A stretch of DNA of 64,000 bases from Quadrisphaera sp. DSM 44207 (GTDB taxonomy: Bacteria; Actinomycetota; Actinomycetes; Actinomycetales; Quadrisphaeraceae), in assembly GCF_900101335.1 (NCBI RefSeq), contig NZ_FNKA01000001.1, positions 248,001 through 312,000 on the forward strand. The letters run 5' to 3'. The position numbers were made by a program, and so were the translations under genes. Positions 47,794 to 58,669 of this stretch are shown here, in pieces; the stretch's first letter is position 1; each line of letters begins with the position of its first letter. The notes below the pieces were generated by a model. It saw only the letters and a program-made list of their open reading frames with translations. It did not search any database and was not told the DNA's origin.

Positions 47794-47838
47794 CGACAGC
47801 GGCCCGCCTGCTCCTCGCGAGCGGGCGGGCCGCTGTCG
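47794..47838 (+). terminator. sulfur-operon terminator
   Basis: Perfect 15-bp arms (47794-47808, 47824-47838) around 15 bases, 41 bases past the last stop. Confidence 0.75.
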
Positions 47839-47870
47839 TCCCTGGGCCCCGCGGGCACCCGGGCGCTGCG

Positions 47871-48179
47871 GATGAGCACGGGGCGCCCCTGTGCTCATCG
47901 CACGGGCACGGGGCGCCCCATGGGGCTGATCGGTGCCCGTCGTCCGGCCCGTGTCGGCGCTGGCCCTGCGGCCGCGGTGCTGCATCGCGGCTGGGATGCC
48001 GCAAGGACCAGCTTCCTGAGGCCTCCGGCCGCGGCCGGACCCGCCGGCACGCACGCGAGGGCCAGCCGGACGCCGGTCAGCGACCTGCGGCCTCCCGTGG
48101 GCGGCACGACACCCATCGGCGGTGGGCACAGGGGCGCCCAGTGCCCGTAGGACGAGCACAGGGGCGCCCCGTGCCCACC
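47871..48179. repeat. cluster of GGGGCGCCCC-centred palindromes
   Basis: The 560-base gap between the sulfur operon and the GGDEF-EAL gene has no supported gene. It holds at least four related palindromic units around GGGCGCCC: 47871-47899 (29 bases, near-perfect, flanked by GATGAGCAC), about 47903-47926, 48124-48146 and 48151-48179 (flanked by GACGAGCAC / GTGCCCACC). Each could form a hairpin. Confidence 0.75.
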
Positions 48180-48313
48180 CCGTGCGCGGACGGAGCGGGC
48201 CCGGAGCGCGAGATGCGCTGACCGGGTGACCGCTCATCCAGGGGCTCTCGGGCGCCGCCGATGCTCCGGTGCCGGCCACCTGGGCGGGAGCGGACGAGCA
48301 TCAGGAGCGCACC

Positions 48314-49744
48314 GTGGGCATCGACTGGATCACCGTGGCGACGGCCGCCGCCGCCGCGCTGGTGCTGGTCGCCCCGCTGCTCGCCGTGATGGTGCGCCAG
48401 CACCGGCGCCACGCCCGCGCCGCCCGCACCGACCCCCTGACGGGGCTGGGCAACCGCACGCTGCTCGCGCAGGCCGCCGAGCGGGTCCTCGGCGGCCTCG
48501 CCGGCCCCGGCTCCCCCGCCGACCCGCACGGCGACGGCACCCGCGGCCCGGCCGTCCTCCTGCTCGACCTCGACGGGTTCAAGGACGTCAACGACACCCT
48601 CGGCCACCACGCGGGCGATGAGCTGCTCACGCAGGTCGCGCGCCGCCTGGAGGCCGTGGCCGGCGCCGACGCGGTCGTCACCCGCCTCGGCGGCGACGAG
48701 TTCGCCGTCCTGCTGACGGCGCCCGTGACCACCTCGCAGGCCGTCCTGCACGCCAAGCGCCTGCTGGCGGCCCTGGGCGCCGGCGGCTTCACCGCCCGGG
48801 ACATCGACCTGGACATCGCGGGCAGCATCGGCGTCGCCGTGGCCCCCGGCGCCGGGCGCACCGTCGGCGACCTGCTGCGGCGCGCGGACCAGGCGATGTA
48901 CGAGGCGAAGCGCTCGCGCGCCGGCGTGTGCGCCGCCACGGCCGCGCTCGTCCCCGAGACCGCCGACGGCCTGACCACCCTGGCGCTGCTGCGCGGGGCC
49001 ATGGAGCACGGGCAGCTGTCCCTGGTCTACCAGCCGGTCGTCGAGGCCGGCACCGGTCAGCTCGTCGGCTTCGAGGCGCTGCTGCGCTGGCAGCACCCCA
49101 CGCGCGGCGTGCTGCTGCCGGCGGAGTTCCTGCCGCTGGCCGAGCGGACGAGCCTGATCCGACCGCTGACCCGCTGGGTGCTGCTGACGGCGGTGCGCCA
49201 GGCCGCGGACTGGCGCCGCGCCGGCCTCGACACGAGCATCGCCGTCAACGTCAGCGCCTCGGTGCTCGAGCCGGGCCTGCTCGGCATCGTCGAGGAGGCG
49301 CTGGCGCTCAACAGCTGGCCGGCGGAGCAGCTGGTGCTGGAGGTCACCGAGTCGGCGCTGGCCGCCGACGCCCAGGAGGCCCGCGAGGTCATCCTCGCCC
49401 TCAGCGCCCGCGGCCTGCCCGTCTCGATCGACGACTTCGGCGCCGGCTACACCAGCCTCGGGCAGCTGCGGGGCCTGCCGGTGCGCCAGCTGAAGATCGA
49501 CCGGCAGTTCGTCACGTGCATGCTCGAGGCCCCGGACGACGCCGCGATCACGGCCAGCATCATCGACCTCGGGCACCGCCTGGGGCTGCGCGTGGTCGCC
49601 GAGGGCGTCGAGAGCCCCGGCACCACCGACCGCCTGCGCGACCTCGGCTGCGACCACCTGCAGGGGTTCTCCATCAGCCGCCCGGTCAGCGCGGCCGCGG
49701 CCCTGGAGGCGTGGCGCTCCGCGCGCCCCACCCCGCTGCCCTGA
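48314..49744 (+). CDS. GGDEF-EAL cyclic-di-GMP turnover protein
   Basis: A 476-residue protein. One N-terminal membrane segment (about 5-28) precedes a GGDEF domain with intact RLGGDEF (about residues 125-131) and an EAL domain with FEALLRW, NVSASVLE, ESALAAD-type, DDFGAGYTSL and KIDRQFV motifs. Both activities may be present, or one may be regulatory. The frame opens at 48269, but GTG 48314 with AGGAG is preferred. Convergent with the phosphatase gene. Confidence 0.92.
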   Translation: MGIDWITVATAAAAALVLVAPLLAVMVRQHRRHARAARTDPLTGLGNRTLLAQAAERVLGGLAGPGSPADPHGDGTRGPAVLLLDLDGFKDVNDTLGHHAGDELLTQVARRLEAVAGADAVVTRLGGDEFAVLLTAPVTTSQAVLHAKRLLAALGAGGFTARDIDLDIAGSIGVAVAPGAGRTVGDLLRRADQAMYEAKRSRAGVCAATAALVPETADGLTTLALLRGAMEHGQLSLVYQPVVEAGTGQLVGFEALLRWQHPTRGVLLPAEFLPLAERTSLIRPLTRWVLLTAVRQAADWRRAGLDTSIAVNVSASVLEPGLLGIVEEALALNSWPAEQLVLEVTESALAADAQEAREVILALSARGLPVSIDDFGAGYTSLGQLRGLPVRQLKIDRQFVTCMLEAPDDAAITASIIDLGHRLGLRVVAEGVESPGTTDRLRDLGCDHLQGFSISRPVSAAAALEAWRSARPTPLP

Positions 49745-49754
49745 GGCGCCCCGC

Positions 49755-50891
49755 TCACCGGGCCGGGTGGGCCCCGCAGGCGGTGCGCCAGACCAGCACG
49801 AGCGCCCGGTCGTCGTCCTCGGCCACCTCGGCGGCGTCCACGAGCCGCTCGGCGTCACCGTCCTGGCACCCGTCGTCGCACACCCGGGCGGCGAGCTCGA
49901 GCAGGGCCTGCGTGCCCACCGACAGGTCCACGCCCGGGGTCTCGACCATGCCGTCGGTGTAGACGAACAGCGCCGCGCCGTCGTCGAGGCGGCCGCGCAC
50001 CGCGGGGTACTCGGCGTCCGCGACGAGGCCCAGCGCCGGCCCGGCCCCGCCCTGCACGAGCGCCCAGGGCCGCCCGCGCTCCCCCCGCGCGGCCGGCGGG
50101 TGCCCGGCGTAGCTGAGCCGGTACTCCCCGCTGGACAGGTCCAGCGCCACGTGGACGGCGGTGGCGAACCCCTCCGGCCAGTCCTGCCGGAGCAGGTAGG
50201 CGTTGGCGGCCGGCAGGAACTCCTCCACCGGCATCGCCCCGAGCAGCCCGCCGAACGCCCCGGACAGCGCCAGCGCCCGCGTGCCGGCGCTCTGCCCCTT
50301 GCCGGAGACGTCGACCAGCGCCAGCTCCAGGCCGTGCCCGGACGCCGAGCGCGCGGCGACGAGGAAGTCGCCGGAGAAGGAGTCCCCGAAGGCCGGACGC
50401 AGCACGGTCTCCACGTGCCAGGACGCCGGCAGCTGCGGCACCCGGCCCTGCGCCCGCAGGCGGTCGCGCAGGTCCACGAGCATCGCGTCGCCGAGGGTGC
50501 CCTGCAGGCCGAGGCGCTCGCGGGTGCGCACGAACGCCATGAGCATCAGGGCGGTCAGCGCCACGACGAGGTACCCGCCGGGCGGGGACGGCGGGGCGTC
50601 CGGCGGCCGCCACACCGCCGAGAACGCCAGCGCGGCGGCGACGACGAGGTACAGCAGCACCATCGTGCGCATGCGCAGCAGGAACCCGCCGAGCAGCAGC
50701 ACCACGACCATCGAGGAGACGGGCAGCCACCGCGGGGTGAGCAGCCCGAGGGCGGCGACCACGAGCGCCAGCGCGGTCAGCCACAGCAGCAGCAGGGCCT
50801 GGCGCGGCATGGTGCGGGGTCGGAGCCGCAGCCTCGCCCGTCGCAGGCGTCGGGACAGCCATCGACGGACGGCGCTCGGCTCCGGGCGCAT
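49755..50891 (-). CDS. SpoIIE/PP2C-type serine phosphatase with membrane N-terminus
   Basis: A 378-residue protein. The basic N-terminus is followed by about four membrane segments (LLLLWLTALALVVAALGLL, MVVVLLLGGFLLRM, YLVVAAALAFSAV, YLVVALTALMLMAF), then a PP2C-like domain with FSGDFLVAARS, LALVDVSGKGQSAG, YAGHPPA and FVYTDGMVETPG. RsbU-like proteins of this kind act on anti-sigma-factor antagonists; no partner is adjacent. Confidence 0.9.
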   Translation of the reverse strand: MRPEPSAVRRWLSRRLRRARLRLRPRTMPRQALLLLWLTALALVVAALGLLTPRWLPVSSMVVVLLLGGFLLRMRTMVLLYLVVAAALAFSAVWRPPDAPPSPPGGYLVVALTALMLMAFVRTRERLGLQGTLGDAMLVDLRDRLRAQGRVPQLPASWHVETVLRPAFGDSFSGDFLVAARSASGHGLELALVDVSGKGQSAGTRALALSGAFGGLLGAMPVEEFLPAANAYLLRQDWPEGFATAVHVALDLSSGEYRLSYAGHPPAARGERGRPWALVQGGAGPALGLVADAEYPAVRGRLDDGAALFVYTDGMVETPGVDLSVGTQALLELAARVCDDGCQDGDAERLVDAAEVAEDDDRALVLVWRTACGAHPAR

Positions 50892-50946
50892 GCTCGGACC
50901 CTAGCGTCCTGCCCGCGCGCCGCCGGGGACCCGACACGGGCCTGGG

Positions 50947-50997
50947 TAGCATCCGCTGGACGGCGCGCAGCACGAGCGCGCAACGCGCTCGTGCTGC
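50947..50997 (+). promoter_or_regulatory. esterase leader: -10 box and perfect 14-bp hairpin
   Basis: TAGCAT at 50947-50952 is a good -10 for the rightward gene. The transcript would begin just before a perfect hairpin, arms 50967-50980 and 50984-50997, three-base loop. The gap is a divergent intergenic region, so this is unlikely to be a plain terminator. Confidence 0.5.
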
Positions 50998-51054
50998 ACG
51001 AACGCGCGGCACGAGCGCGCCGGAGCGCGGCGCACGGCAGGACGGGGGACAGCC

Positions 51055-51762
51055 ATGGCCGACGGCCACCGCAGCGGCCACCGCAGCGGCCGCCTCTCCG
51101 TGCGCGTGCCGCGGCCGCCGGCGGGCGCGGACCCGTCCTCGCCCCCGCCGGCCGCGGGGACCCGCGAGCTCGACCTCGGCGGCGGGGCCAGGGCGCTGCA
51201 GCTGGTCCCGCGAGGGCTGGGCGCCGGCCCGGCGCCGCTCGCGGTCGTCCTGCACGGCGCCGGCGGCACGGCGGAGGGGATGCTGCGCACGCTCGCGCCC
51301 GTGGCCGAGCGCTGCGGCGCGGTCCTCCTGCTGCCGCAGTCCGGGGACCGCACCTGGGACGTCATCCGCGGCGGCTACGGGCCGGACGTGCGGGCGCTGG
51401 ACGCCGCGCTCGCCCACACCGTGCGGCACTGCCCGGTCGACCCGGACCGGGTGGCGGTCACCGGCTTCTCCGACGGCGCCTCGTACGCGCTCTCCCTCGG
51501 CGTCGCCAACGGCGACGTCTTCACGCACGTCCTGGCGTGGTCCCCCGGCTTCGCCGCCCCGCTGGTGCGCTCCGGCAGCCCGCGGGTGTTCGTCTGCCAC
51601 GGCACGGCCGACGCCGTGCTGCCGATCGACCGCACCAGCCGCACCGTCGTCCCCCGGCTGCGCGCCGAGGGCCTCGACGTCACCTGCGTCGAGTTCGAGG
51701 GCGCGCACGTGATGAGCGGGGAGCTCGTCGAGCGCTCGTTCACCTGGTTCGCGGGCTGCTGA
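51055..51762 (+). CDS. alpha/beta-hydrolase (carboxylesterase/depolymerase type)
   Basis: A 235-residue hydrolase. The oxyanion segment is VVLHGAGGTAEGM, the nucleophile GFSDGAS, the acid in HGTADAVLP and the final His in EGAHVMS. Shape and length match the phospholipase/carboxylesterase and PHB-depolymerase-like group; substrate unknown. No signal peptide is seen. The last 23 bases overlap the convergent nei gene. Confidence 0.87.
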   Translation: MADGHRSGHRSGRLSVRVPRPPAGADPSSPPPAAGTRELDLGGGARALQLVPRGLGAGPAPLAVVLHGAGGTAEGMLRTLAPVAERCGAVLLLPQSGDRTWDVIRGGYGPDVRALDAALAHTVRHCPVDPDRVAVTGFSDGASYALSLGVANGDVFTHVLAWSPGFAAPLVRSGSPRVFVCHGTADAVLPIDRTSRTVVPRLRAEGLDVTCVEFEGAHVMSGELVERSFTWFAGC

Positions 51763-52663
51763 GCCAGGGCAGCTGGAACGGCGGCGCGGCGCCCGGGGCC
51801 TGGCACTGCGGGCACCAGAACAGGTTGCGCCCCTCCACCACGGCGGTGGCGACGGGCGTGCCGCACAGCCGGCACGGCAGGCCGGCGCGGCCGTAGACGT
51901 AGTGGTCGAGCGGGCGCCCCTCGGGCCCCGGGCCGGTGCGGTGCTCCGGCTCGGTGGTGACGATCCTGCCCAGGCGCACGCCCTCGCGCAGCAGGCGGCG
52001 CGAGTCCTCCCACACCAGCGGCAGCCGGTCGGGGTCGACGGTGCGCCCCGGCGCGTACGGGTCCAGGCCGGCGCGGTACAGCACCTCGGCGCGGTAGATG
52101 TTGCCCAGCCCCGCGATCACGTCCTGGTGCATCAGCAGCGCGCCGACGGGCGCTCTGGACGCCGCGACGCGGGCGTAGAAGGTCTGCGGGTCGGCGTCCT
52201 CGCGCAGCGGGTCCGGGCCCAGCCGCGAGCGCAGGCGGGCCGCGCCGTCGGGGTCGAGCACCTCGCACGCCGTCGGGCCGCGCAGCAGCGCCCAGGCGGG
52301 GCCGCGCGGCCCGTGCGCCGTCAGCAGCAGCCGTCCGGCGCCCTGGGGCGGCGGCGCCTCGCCCTGCTCCACCGGGAACCTGCCGTACAGGCCCAGGTGC
52401 ACGTGCAGCCAGCGCGGCACGGCAGCGGGCTCGAGGGGCGCGACGGCTCCGGCCGCGTCGCCCCCGTCGTGCGCGGCGCCCGGGTCGGCGAAGCCGAGCA
52501 GGAGGTGCTTGCCGTGGGCGTCCGCGACGACCATGCGGGTGCCGTCCAGCAGGGCCGCGCCGTCCGCGAAGCGCCCCTGGGGGCTGCTGGCGGCGACGAC
52601 GGCGCCGCCCATCGCGCGCCGGAAGGTCGCGGCCATCCGGTGCAGCGTGTGTCCCTCGGGCAC
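51740..52663 (-). CDS. nei: Fpg/Nei family DNA glycosylase (endonuclease VIII-like)
   Basis: A 307-residue base-excision repair enzyme. After Met removal, the N-terminal Pro-Glu-Gly (PEGHTLHR) forms the catalytic nucleophile. It has the helix-two-turn-helix (GLGNIYRAEVLYRAGL) and a C-terminal zinc finger (PCRLCG..FWCPQCQ). The PEGHTL start favours the Nei rather than the Fpg group. It starts 19 bases before rpiB ends, in the same direction. Confidence 0.92.
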   Translation of the reverse strand: MPEGHTLHRMAATFRRAMGGAVVAASSPQGRFADGAALLDGTRMVVADAHGKHLLLGFADPGAAHDGGDAAGAVAPLEPAAVPRWLHVHLGLYGRFPVEQGEAPPPQGAGRLLLTAHGPRGPAWALLRGPTACEVLDPDGAARLRSRLGPDPLREDADPQTFYARVAASRAPVGALLMHQDVIAGLGNIYRAEVLYRAGLDPYAPGRTVDPDRLPLVWEDSRRLLREGVRLGRIVTTEPEHRTGPGPEGRPLDHYVYGRAGLPCRLCGTPVATAVVEGRNLFWCPQCQAPGAAPPFQLPWLSSPRTR

Positions 52664-52681
52664 GAGCGCTCGCTCCCGCGC

Positions 52682-53161
52682 TCAGGCCAGCCGGCCCGGC
52701 AGCGGCGGCAGCTCGTGGTCCTGCTCGTAGCGGGTGAGCATCGCGATCCGCCGCGCGTGCCGCTCCTCACCGGAGAACGGCTCGGCGAGGAAGGCGTCGA
52801 CGATCGCGGTCGCCTCCTGCAGGGTGTGCATGCGCGCGCCCACCCCGAGGGCGTTGGCGTCGTTGTGCTGGCGCGCCAGGCGGGCGGTCTCCAGGCTCCA
52901 CCCCAGCGCCGCGCGCACGCCGGGCACGCGGTTGGCGGCGATCTGCTCGCCGTTGCCGGACCCGCCGAGCACCAGGGCCAGGGCGCCGGGGTCGGCGGCC
53001 ACGGCTTCCGCGGCGCGCAGCACGAAGACGGGGTAGTCGTCCTCCGCGTCGTAGCCGGTCGGCCCGTGGTCGACGACCTCGTGCCCGCCCTGCGCCAGGT
53101 GCTGGGCGAGGTGGGTCTTCAGGTCGTAGGCGGCGTGGTCGCCGGCCAGGTGCACGCGCAT
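52682..53161 (-). CDS. rpiB: ribose-5-phosphate isomerase B
   Basis: A 159-residue RpiB/LacAB-type isomerase. It begins MRVHLAGDHAAYDLK; GGSGNGEQIAANRVPGVRAAL carries the substrate loop (Ser-Gly-Asn-Gly where some homologues have Cys), and NDANALGVGARM follows. ATG 53161 is preferred over 53170 because GGGAGG is then nine bases upstream. The glycosylase gene nei follows closely, an arrangement seen in other actinobacteria. Confidence 0.93.
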   Translation of the reverse strand: MRVHLAGDHAAYDLKTHLAQHLAQGGHEVVDHGPTGYDAEDDYPVFVLRAAEAVAADPGALALVLGGSGNGEQIAANRVPGVRAALGWSLETARLARQHNDANALGVGARMHTLQEATAIVDAFLAEPFSGEERHARRIAMLTRYEQDHELPPLPGRLA

Positions 53162-53207
53162 GCGCGGCATCCTCCCAGCCGGCGGCCGCGCCCGCCCGCG
53201 CGAGCGC

Positions 53208-53861
53208 TCAGTCGAAGATCGGGCCGGCGTCGCGGCTGCGCTTGAGCTCGTAGAAGCCAGGGGTGCCGGCGACGGCGAGGACGCCGTCCCACAGCGTCGC
53301 GGCCGCCTCGCCCTTGGGGGCCGGGGTGACGACGGGACCGAAGAAGGCGACGCCGTTGACGGCGATGACGGGCGTGCCGACGTCCTGGCCGACCTTCTCG
53401 ATGCCCTCGGCGTGGCTGGCGCGCAGCTGCTGGTCGTACTCGTCGGAGTCGGCGAAGCGCGCGAGGTCGGTCGGCAGGCCGACCTCCTCCAGCGCGCCGC
53501 GCACCGCAGCCGCGAAGTCCTCCTCGCCGCCGGGGTGGATGCGGGTGCCGATCGCGGTGTACAGCGGCCCGACCACCTCGGGGCCGTGCAGCTCGCGGGC
53601 GGCGGTGACGACGCGGACCGGGCCCCAGGCCCTGGCCATCAGCTCCCGGTACTCCTCCGGCAGGTCCCGCCCCTCGTTGAGCACGGCCAGGCTCATCACG
53701 TGCCAGACGACCGTGACGGGACGCACCTGCTCGACCTCCAGCACCCAGCGGGACGTCATCCACGCCCACGGGCAGACGGGGTCGAACCAGAAGTCGACGA
53801 CGTCGACGCCGGTGGTCTGCTCGGGGGTCTGCTCGGGGGTCTGCTCTGCGGTGGTGGTCAT
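53208..53861 (-). CDS. mycothiol-dependent DsbA-family nitroreductase (Rv2466c-like)
   Basis: A 217-residue thioredoxin-fold protein with CPWAW at the active site and the DsbA helical insertion (VMSLAVLNEGRDLPEEY). This is the signature of the actinobacterial mycothiol-dependent reductases related to mycobacterial Rv2466c. The N-terminus has an E-Q-T-P tandem (three copies). ATG at 53861; divergent from pepN with 39 bases between. Confidence 0.9.
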   Translation of the reverse strand: MTTTAEQTPEQTPEQTTGVDVVDFWFDPVCPWAWMTSRWVLEVEQVRPVTVVWHVMSLAVLNEGRDLPEEYRELMARAWGPVRVVTAARELHGPEVVGPLYTAIGTRIHPGGEEDFAAAVRGALEEVGLPTDLARFADSDEYDQQLRASHAEGIEKVGQDVGTPVIAVNGVAFFGPVVTPAPKGEAAATLWDGVLAVAGTPGFYELKRSRDAGPIFD

Positions 53862-53900
53862 GGCTGGGGCAGCGCGCGGGGGGCGTGGGAGCATTCCCGG

Positions 53901-56501
<2,601 letters not shown>

Positions 56502-56641
56502 CGCCCGCGCGGCGGGCGGGGCGCGTCAGCCCCGCGGCGCTCCCGGGGCCGCCGTCGGGGTGACGCGCGCCGCCGGGGCGTCAAGGGCCGCGCCGCGCCG
56601 GCCGATGCGGCTCGCGTGGCCCGCCTCCGGCGCGGCGCCCG

Positions 56642-57226
56642 GTGATCGGGCCCGCCTTCCCCGAGGTGCTGGCCGCTGCCCGGGTGCGGGCGCCGTGGGC
56701 GCTGGAGCGGATCTACCGCGACCTGTGCGGCCCGGTCACCGGCTACCTGCGCCTGCACGACGCCGCCGACCCCGACGACACGGCCAGCGAGGCCTTCCTC
56801 GGCGTCCTGACCGGCATCGGGTCGTTCTCCGGCGACGAGCGCGCCTTCCGCGCCTGGGTGTTCACGGTCGCGCACCGCCGCCTCGTGGACGAGTGGCGCC
56901 GAGCCGGCCGCCGCCCGCAGCTGGCGGACGTCGACGACGCCGTCCTCGCGCAGCGCGCCGGCGGCGACGTGGAGGCCGAGGCGCTGCTCGCCCTGAGCGC
57001 GCAGCGGGTGCGCGCCCTGTGCGAGGGCCTGGCGCCCGACCAGCGCTCGGTGCTGCTGCTGCGCATCCTCGGCGACCTGACCGTCGAGCAGGTGGCGCAG
57101 GTGCTCGGGCGCAGCCCGGGCGCCGTCAAGCAGCTGCAGCGCCGCGCCCTGAGGGCCGTCCGGGTGAACGCCGAGCGGGCGGGCGTACCCCTGCGCGACC
57201 CCGCCGCGATGACGGAGGTGACATGA
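56642..57226 (+). CDS. ECF-type RNA polymerase sigma factor
   Basis: A 194-residue sigma. Region 2 is somewhat diverged (WALERIYRDLCGPVTGYLRLHDAADPDDTASEAFLGVL); region 4 is clear (GLAPDQRSVLLLRILGDLTVEQVAQVLGRSPGAVKQLQRRALRAVR). Start GTG 56642. It overlaps the next gene by four bases (ATGA), so that gene is its likely regulatory partner. Confidence 0.88.
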   Translation: MIGPAFPEVLAAARVRAPWALERIYRDLCGPVTGYLRLHDAADPDDTASEAFLGVLTGIGSFSGDERAFRAWVFTVAHRRLVDEWRRAGRRPQLADVDDAVLAQRAGGDVEAEALLALSAQRVRALCEGLAPDQRSVLLLRILGDLTVEQVAQVLGRSPGAVKQLQRRALRAVRVNAERAGVPLRDPAAMTEVT

Positions 57227-58470
57227 CCGGAGACCGATCTCTCGACGACGCGTTCGAGGCGCTGCTCGCACGGCGTCCCGGACCGGCGGAGGCTGCGCCG
57301 CTGGCGGCGCTGACCCGCGCGGTGCGGGCCAGCGCCGTGCCGGGTCGCGCCAGCGACCGCCTCGCCGAGCTGCTCACCACCGGCCGCGTCACGAGCGAGC
57401 TGCTCACGAGCGACCTGCTCACCGACAAGGGCGACCCGTCCGCGAGGGCGGTCAGCAAAGCCACCGGGCCTGCTGCGCAGGCGTCCGGGCCACCGAAGGA
57501 GAGACGCCGTCCCATGCTCATCACCAACACCATCAGCGCCGCCGTGGCCAAGTTCGCCGCCGCCGGCACCGTCGCCCACGCCGCCGCGGGCGTCACCCTC
57601 GCCGCCGCCGGCGTCACCGGCGTCGGCATCGCCGGAGCCCTGCCGGCCGCGGCCCAGGACACCTTCGCCGCCGCGGTCGAGGCCGTCACCCCCTTCGAGG
57701 TCCCGGACGCCGGGGAGGCGGCCGCGGCCGACGGCACTGCGGACCCCGCGACCGTCCCGAGCACCGACCCGAGCACCGACCCGAGCACCGACCCGAGCAC
57801 CGACCCGACGGCGGACCCCGCCACCGACCCCACGGCCGGCCCGGCGACCGACCCCGCCGGTGAGCCGACGACCGACCCCACCACGGACCCGGCCACCGAC
57901 CCGACCGGCGACCCGGCCACCGACCCGGCCACCGACCCGACCGGCGAGCCCGCCACGGACCCGGCCACGGACCCGGCCACCGACCCGGCCACCGACCCGA
58001 CCGGCACGACCGGTGGGCCCGGCGACGACGCGACCGGCGGCTCGGACGACGAGGCGGAGGAGACCGACGACGACGGCCCCGCGGCGGACCACGGCCAGCA
58101 GGTGAGCGCGCAGGCGCACGCCCGCAACGAGGCGCGCAAGGCCGAGCACGACGCCCGCAAGGCCCAGGAGGAGGCCGCGGAGGAGGCCCGCGAGGCCGCC
58201 GAGGAGGCCGCGGAGGAGGCCCGCGAGGCGCAGGAGGAGGCCCGCGAGGCCGCGGCGAAGACCGCCGAGGCGGAGGCGAAGGCCGAGGAGAAGGCCCGCA
58301 AGACCCAGGAGAAGGCCGCGGAGGAGGCCCGCAAGACCCAGGAGAAGGCGGCGGAGGAGGCCCGCAAGGCGCAGGAGAAGGCCGCCGAGGCCGCAGCGAA
58401 GACCGCGGCGAAGGCGGAGGGGAAGCAGGGCGCCGAGTCCGACGAGGACGGCGACGACTCGGACGACTGA
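57223..58470 (+). CDS. sigma-linked membrane protein with T-D-P repeats and a charged coiled coil
   Basis: A 415-residue protein. Residues 1-90 resemble the cytoplasmic part of anti-sigma factors by position and composition (DDAFEALLARRPGPAEAAPLAALTRAVRAS). Residues ~100-150 are hydrophobic and Ala-rich, then come ~95 residues of (S/A)-T-D-P repeats, an acidic stretch, and ~115 residues of Glu/Lys/Ala heptads (AAEEAREAAEEA; KAEEKARKTQEKAAEEARK) predicted to be a long coiled coil. An internal ATG at 57514 has an excellent AAGGAGAG site, so a shorter second product or separate gene is possible. No family is recognised. Confidence 0.75.
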   Translation: MTGDRSLDDAFEALLARRPGPAEAAPLAALTRAVRASAVPGRASDRLAELLTTGRVTSELLTSDLLTDKGDPSARAVSKATGPAAQASGPPKERRRPMLITNTISAAVAKFAAAGTVAHAAAGVTLAAAGVTGVGIAGALPAAAQDTFAAAVEAVTPFEVPDAGEAAAADGTADPATVPSTDPSTDPSTDPSTDPTADPATDPTAGPATDPAGEPTTDPTTDPATDPTGDPATDPATDPTGEPATDPATDPATDPATDPTGTTGGPGDDATGGSDDEAEETDDDGPAADHGQQVSAQAHARNEARKAEHDARKAQEEAAEEAREAAEEAAEEAREAQEEAREAAAKTAEAEAKAEEKARKTQEKAAEEARKTQEKAAEEARKAQEKAAEAAAKTAAKAEGKQGAESDEDGDDSDD

Positions 58471-58487
58471 CCGACCGCGGCCGCGCC

Positions 58488-58525
58488 GCCGGCCGCGCTC
58501 CCGCAAGGACGGGAGCACGGCCGGC
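58488..58525 (+). terminator. terminator of the sigma operon
   Basis: 16-bp arms (58488-58503, 58510-58525), 15 of 16 paired, six-base loop, 18 bases past the stop. Confidence 0.7.
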
Positions 58526-58669
58526 AGCGCTGTCGGTGCAGGCGGGTACCCTGCGGCACGTCGATGGCGCGCGACGACCGGTCCGGGCCGCGGGCCGGTC
58601 GGGGGGATCGACATCACGGCACAGACCCGTCTGCAGGACGGCGCAGCGGACGGCGTCCGGGACAGCCCG

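Noticed and set aside
51740-51762. Overlap of the esterase and nei 3' ends as a possible frame error
   Set aside because: Convergent genes with a 23-bp tail overlap are common; both proteins end at normal family length.
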